In this document: piece by piece, positions 4,958 through 5,381 of the stretch
How positions within the stretch are numbered: the stretch's first letter is position 1
Layout of the letters: every line of letters starts with the position of its first letter
Source of the DNA: an uncultured Lachnospiraceae bacterium
GTDB lineage: Bacteria > Bacillota > Clostridia > Lachnospirales > Lachnospiraceae
Length of the DNA stretch: 5,381 nt
Assembly (NCBI GenBank): GCA_902463835.1
Contig: CABQGZ010000273.1
Location: 1 to 5,381 of the forward strand
Reading direction: 5' to 3'
Position numbers and translations under genes: made by a program
The notes under the pieces: model-generated
The model's input: the letters and a program-made list of their open reading frames with translations, nothing else
Databases searched by the model: none
Told to the model about the DNA's origin: nothing

Positions 4958-5098
4958 CTAGCCTCTTCCTGCTTCCTTCAATATCTCCTGCAAAATATCT
5001 GTCATATCCGTCAGATCGCGATTATATATGGCATCCTCCGCCTCTTCCACTTCCAGGCTGGGCTGAAAATTCTTTAACTCTTCCTCAAAATTGATCAT
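4958..5098 (-). CDS. 46-residue acidic protein coupled to folC
   Basis: I do not recognise the family. The ATG at 5098 overlaps the folC stop as ATGA, and AAAGGAGG lies 9 nt upstream, one of the best ribosome binding sites in the window. The frame ends at TAG (4958-4960). The protein starts MINFEEELKNFQPSLEVEE, is strongly acidic (many Glu and Asp, few Lys and Arg), has no membrane segment or Cys, and ends in a likely amphipathic helix, DMTDILQEILKEAGRG (31-46). Strong translation signals and operon overlap argue that it is real. It is followed after 57 nt by the zinc-ribbon/TPR gene, so the two may work together. A small binding partner for another protein is possible, but no function can be assigned. 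Confidence 0.75.
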   Translation of the reverse strand: MINFEEELKNFQPSLEVEEAEDAIYNRDLTDMTDILQEILKEAGRG

Positions 5099-5381
5099 AG
5101 ATCAAGACCTCCTTTTATTTTTTCCAATTCCCCGATCAGATACAGGGAGCCTGCGCAAAACAGCTTCTGCTCCGGTTTCCGATCTGCCAGGGCTGTCCGA
5201 AAAGCTGTTTCCACTTTCCCTACAGCCAACAATTGCTGCTGTTTGACGCCTTTCAGTTCTCTGGCAAAGCACTCCCGCAGCACCTCTACAGACAGCGCCC
5301 TGGGATTATCGCTGATCTCGGTGACAATGATTCGGGAAAAATTCCCCTCCTCCACCAGCAGACGTCTCACTTCCTCATAGT
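5095..5381 (-). CDS. folC: Folylpolyglutamate synthase (FolC), C-terminal end only
   Basis: FolC is the cytoplasmic ligase that adds glutamates to tetrahydrofolate, often also making dihydrofolate. Only the last 94 codons are inside the window, from a usual length of about 430; the frame is open to the right edge. The fragment is part of the C-terminal Mur-ligase-like domain: FSRIIVTEISDNPRALS matches the family pattern in which a predicted strand leads into a TE..NPRAL motif, and KLFCAGSLYLIGEL near the end matches the conserved FolC terminal GSLYL(V/I)GE motif. The neighbouring Mur ligases usually lack this ending, which favours FolC. A 46-residue gene begins within its stop codon. The GTG at 5370 is an internal codon, not a start. 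Whether this copy has one or both activities cannot be seen. Confidence 0.88.
   Translation of the reverse strand, partial: YEEVRRLLVEEGNFSRIIVTEISDNPRALSVEVLRECFARELKGVKQQQLLAVGKVETAFRTALADRKPEQKLFCAGSLYLIGELEKIKGGLDL

Noticed and set aside
5095..5370. Complete 91-residue gene starting at GTG 5370
   Set aside because: The frame continues upstream to the window edge and the sequence matches only the C-terminal end of FolC, so this is a truncated view of a longer gene.

Overview
The window is a dense stretch of endospore-former chromosome with every supported gene on the minus strand. Organism: a spore-forming Firmicute of class Clostridia, probably a Lachnospiraceae-type gut bacterium. This rests on roughly balanced base composition, AGGAGG-type ribosome binding sites, an ATG/GTG start mix, and protein sequences clearly related to but diverged from Bacillus SpoIIA/SpoVA. 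The family-level placement is inference.

Layout in the direction of transcription (right to left). (1) 5381-4958: the 3' end of folC (folylpolyglutamate synthase), overlapped by 4 nt by an unrecognised acidic 46-residue gene with a very strong ribosome binding site. (2) 4900-3497: a 467-residue membrane protein with an N-terminal four-cysteine zinc ribbon, TPR repeats, one membrane span, a coiled coil and more TPR repeats. (3) 3496-3317: a control region with an intrinsic terminator, candidate sigma-H and sigma-A-like promoter elements and a near-consensus Spo0A box. (4) 3316-1851: spoIIAA-spoIIAB-sigF, the anti-anti-sigma/anti-sigma/sigma switch of the early forespore. (5) 1850-1700: a 151-nt gap with two nearly identical dyad repeats exactly 32 bp apart, an A6T6 tract and a very good sigma-G promoter. 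(6) 1699-1: the spoVA operon, opening with an unrecognised 52-residue single-span membrane protein, then spoVAA, spoVAB and spoVAC (cut by the window edge). spoVAC is separated from spoVAB by an unusually long 146-nt leader with a stem-loop and tetranucleotide repeats.

How it works together: SpoIIAB holds sigma-F inactive until dephosphorylated SpoIIAA displaces it. Sigma-F then leads to sigma-G in the forespore, and sigma-G would read the promoter at 1731-1759 to make the SpoVA membrane machinery that moves dipicolinic acid into the spore. The order spoIIAA-spoIIAB-sigF-spoVAA-spoVAB-spoVAC is the same as in Bacillus subtilis. The differences are the zinc-ribbon/TPR gene where B. subtilis has dacF, and the extra small gene at the head of spoVA. 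The most interesting parts are the two small unrecognised genes, the zinc-ribbon/TPR protein, and the 32-bp-phased repeats in front of the sigma-G promoter.
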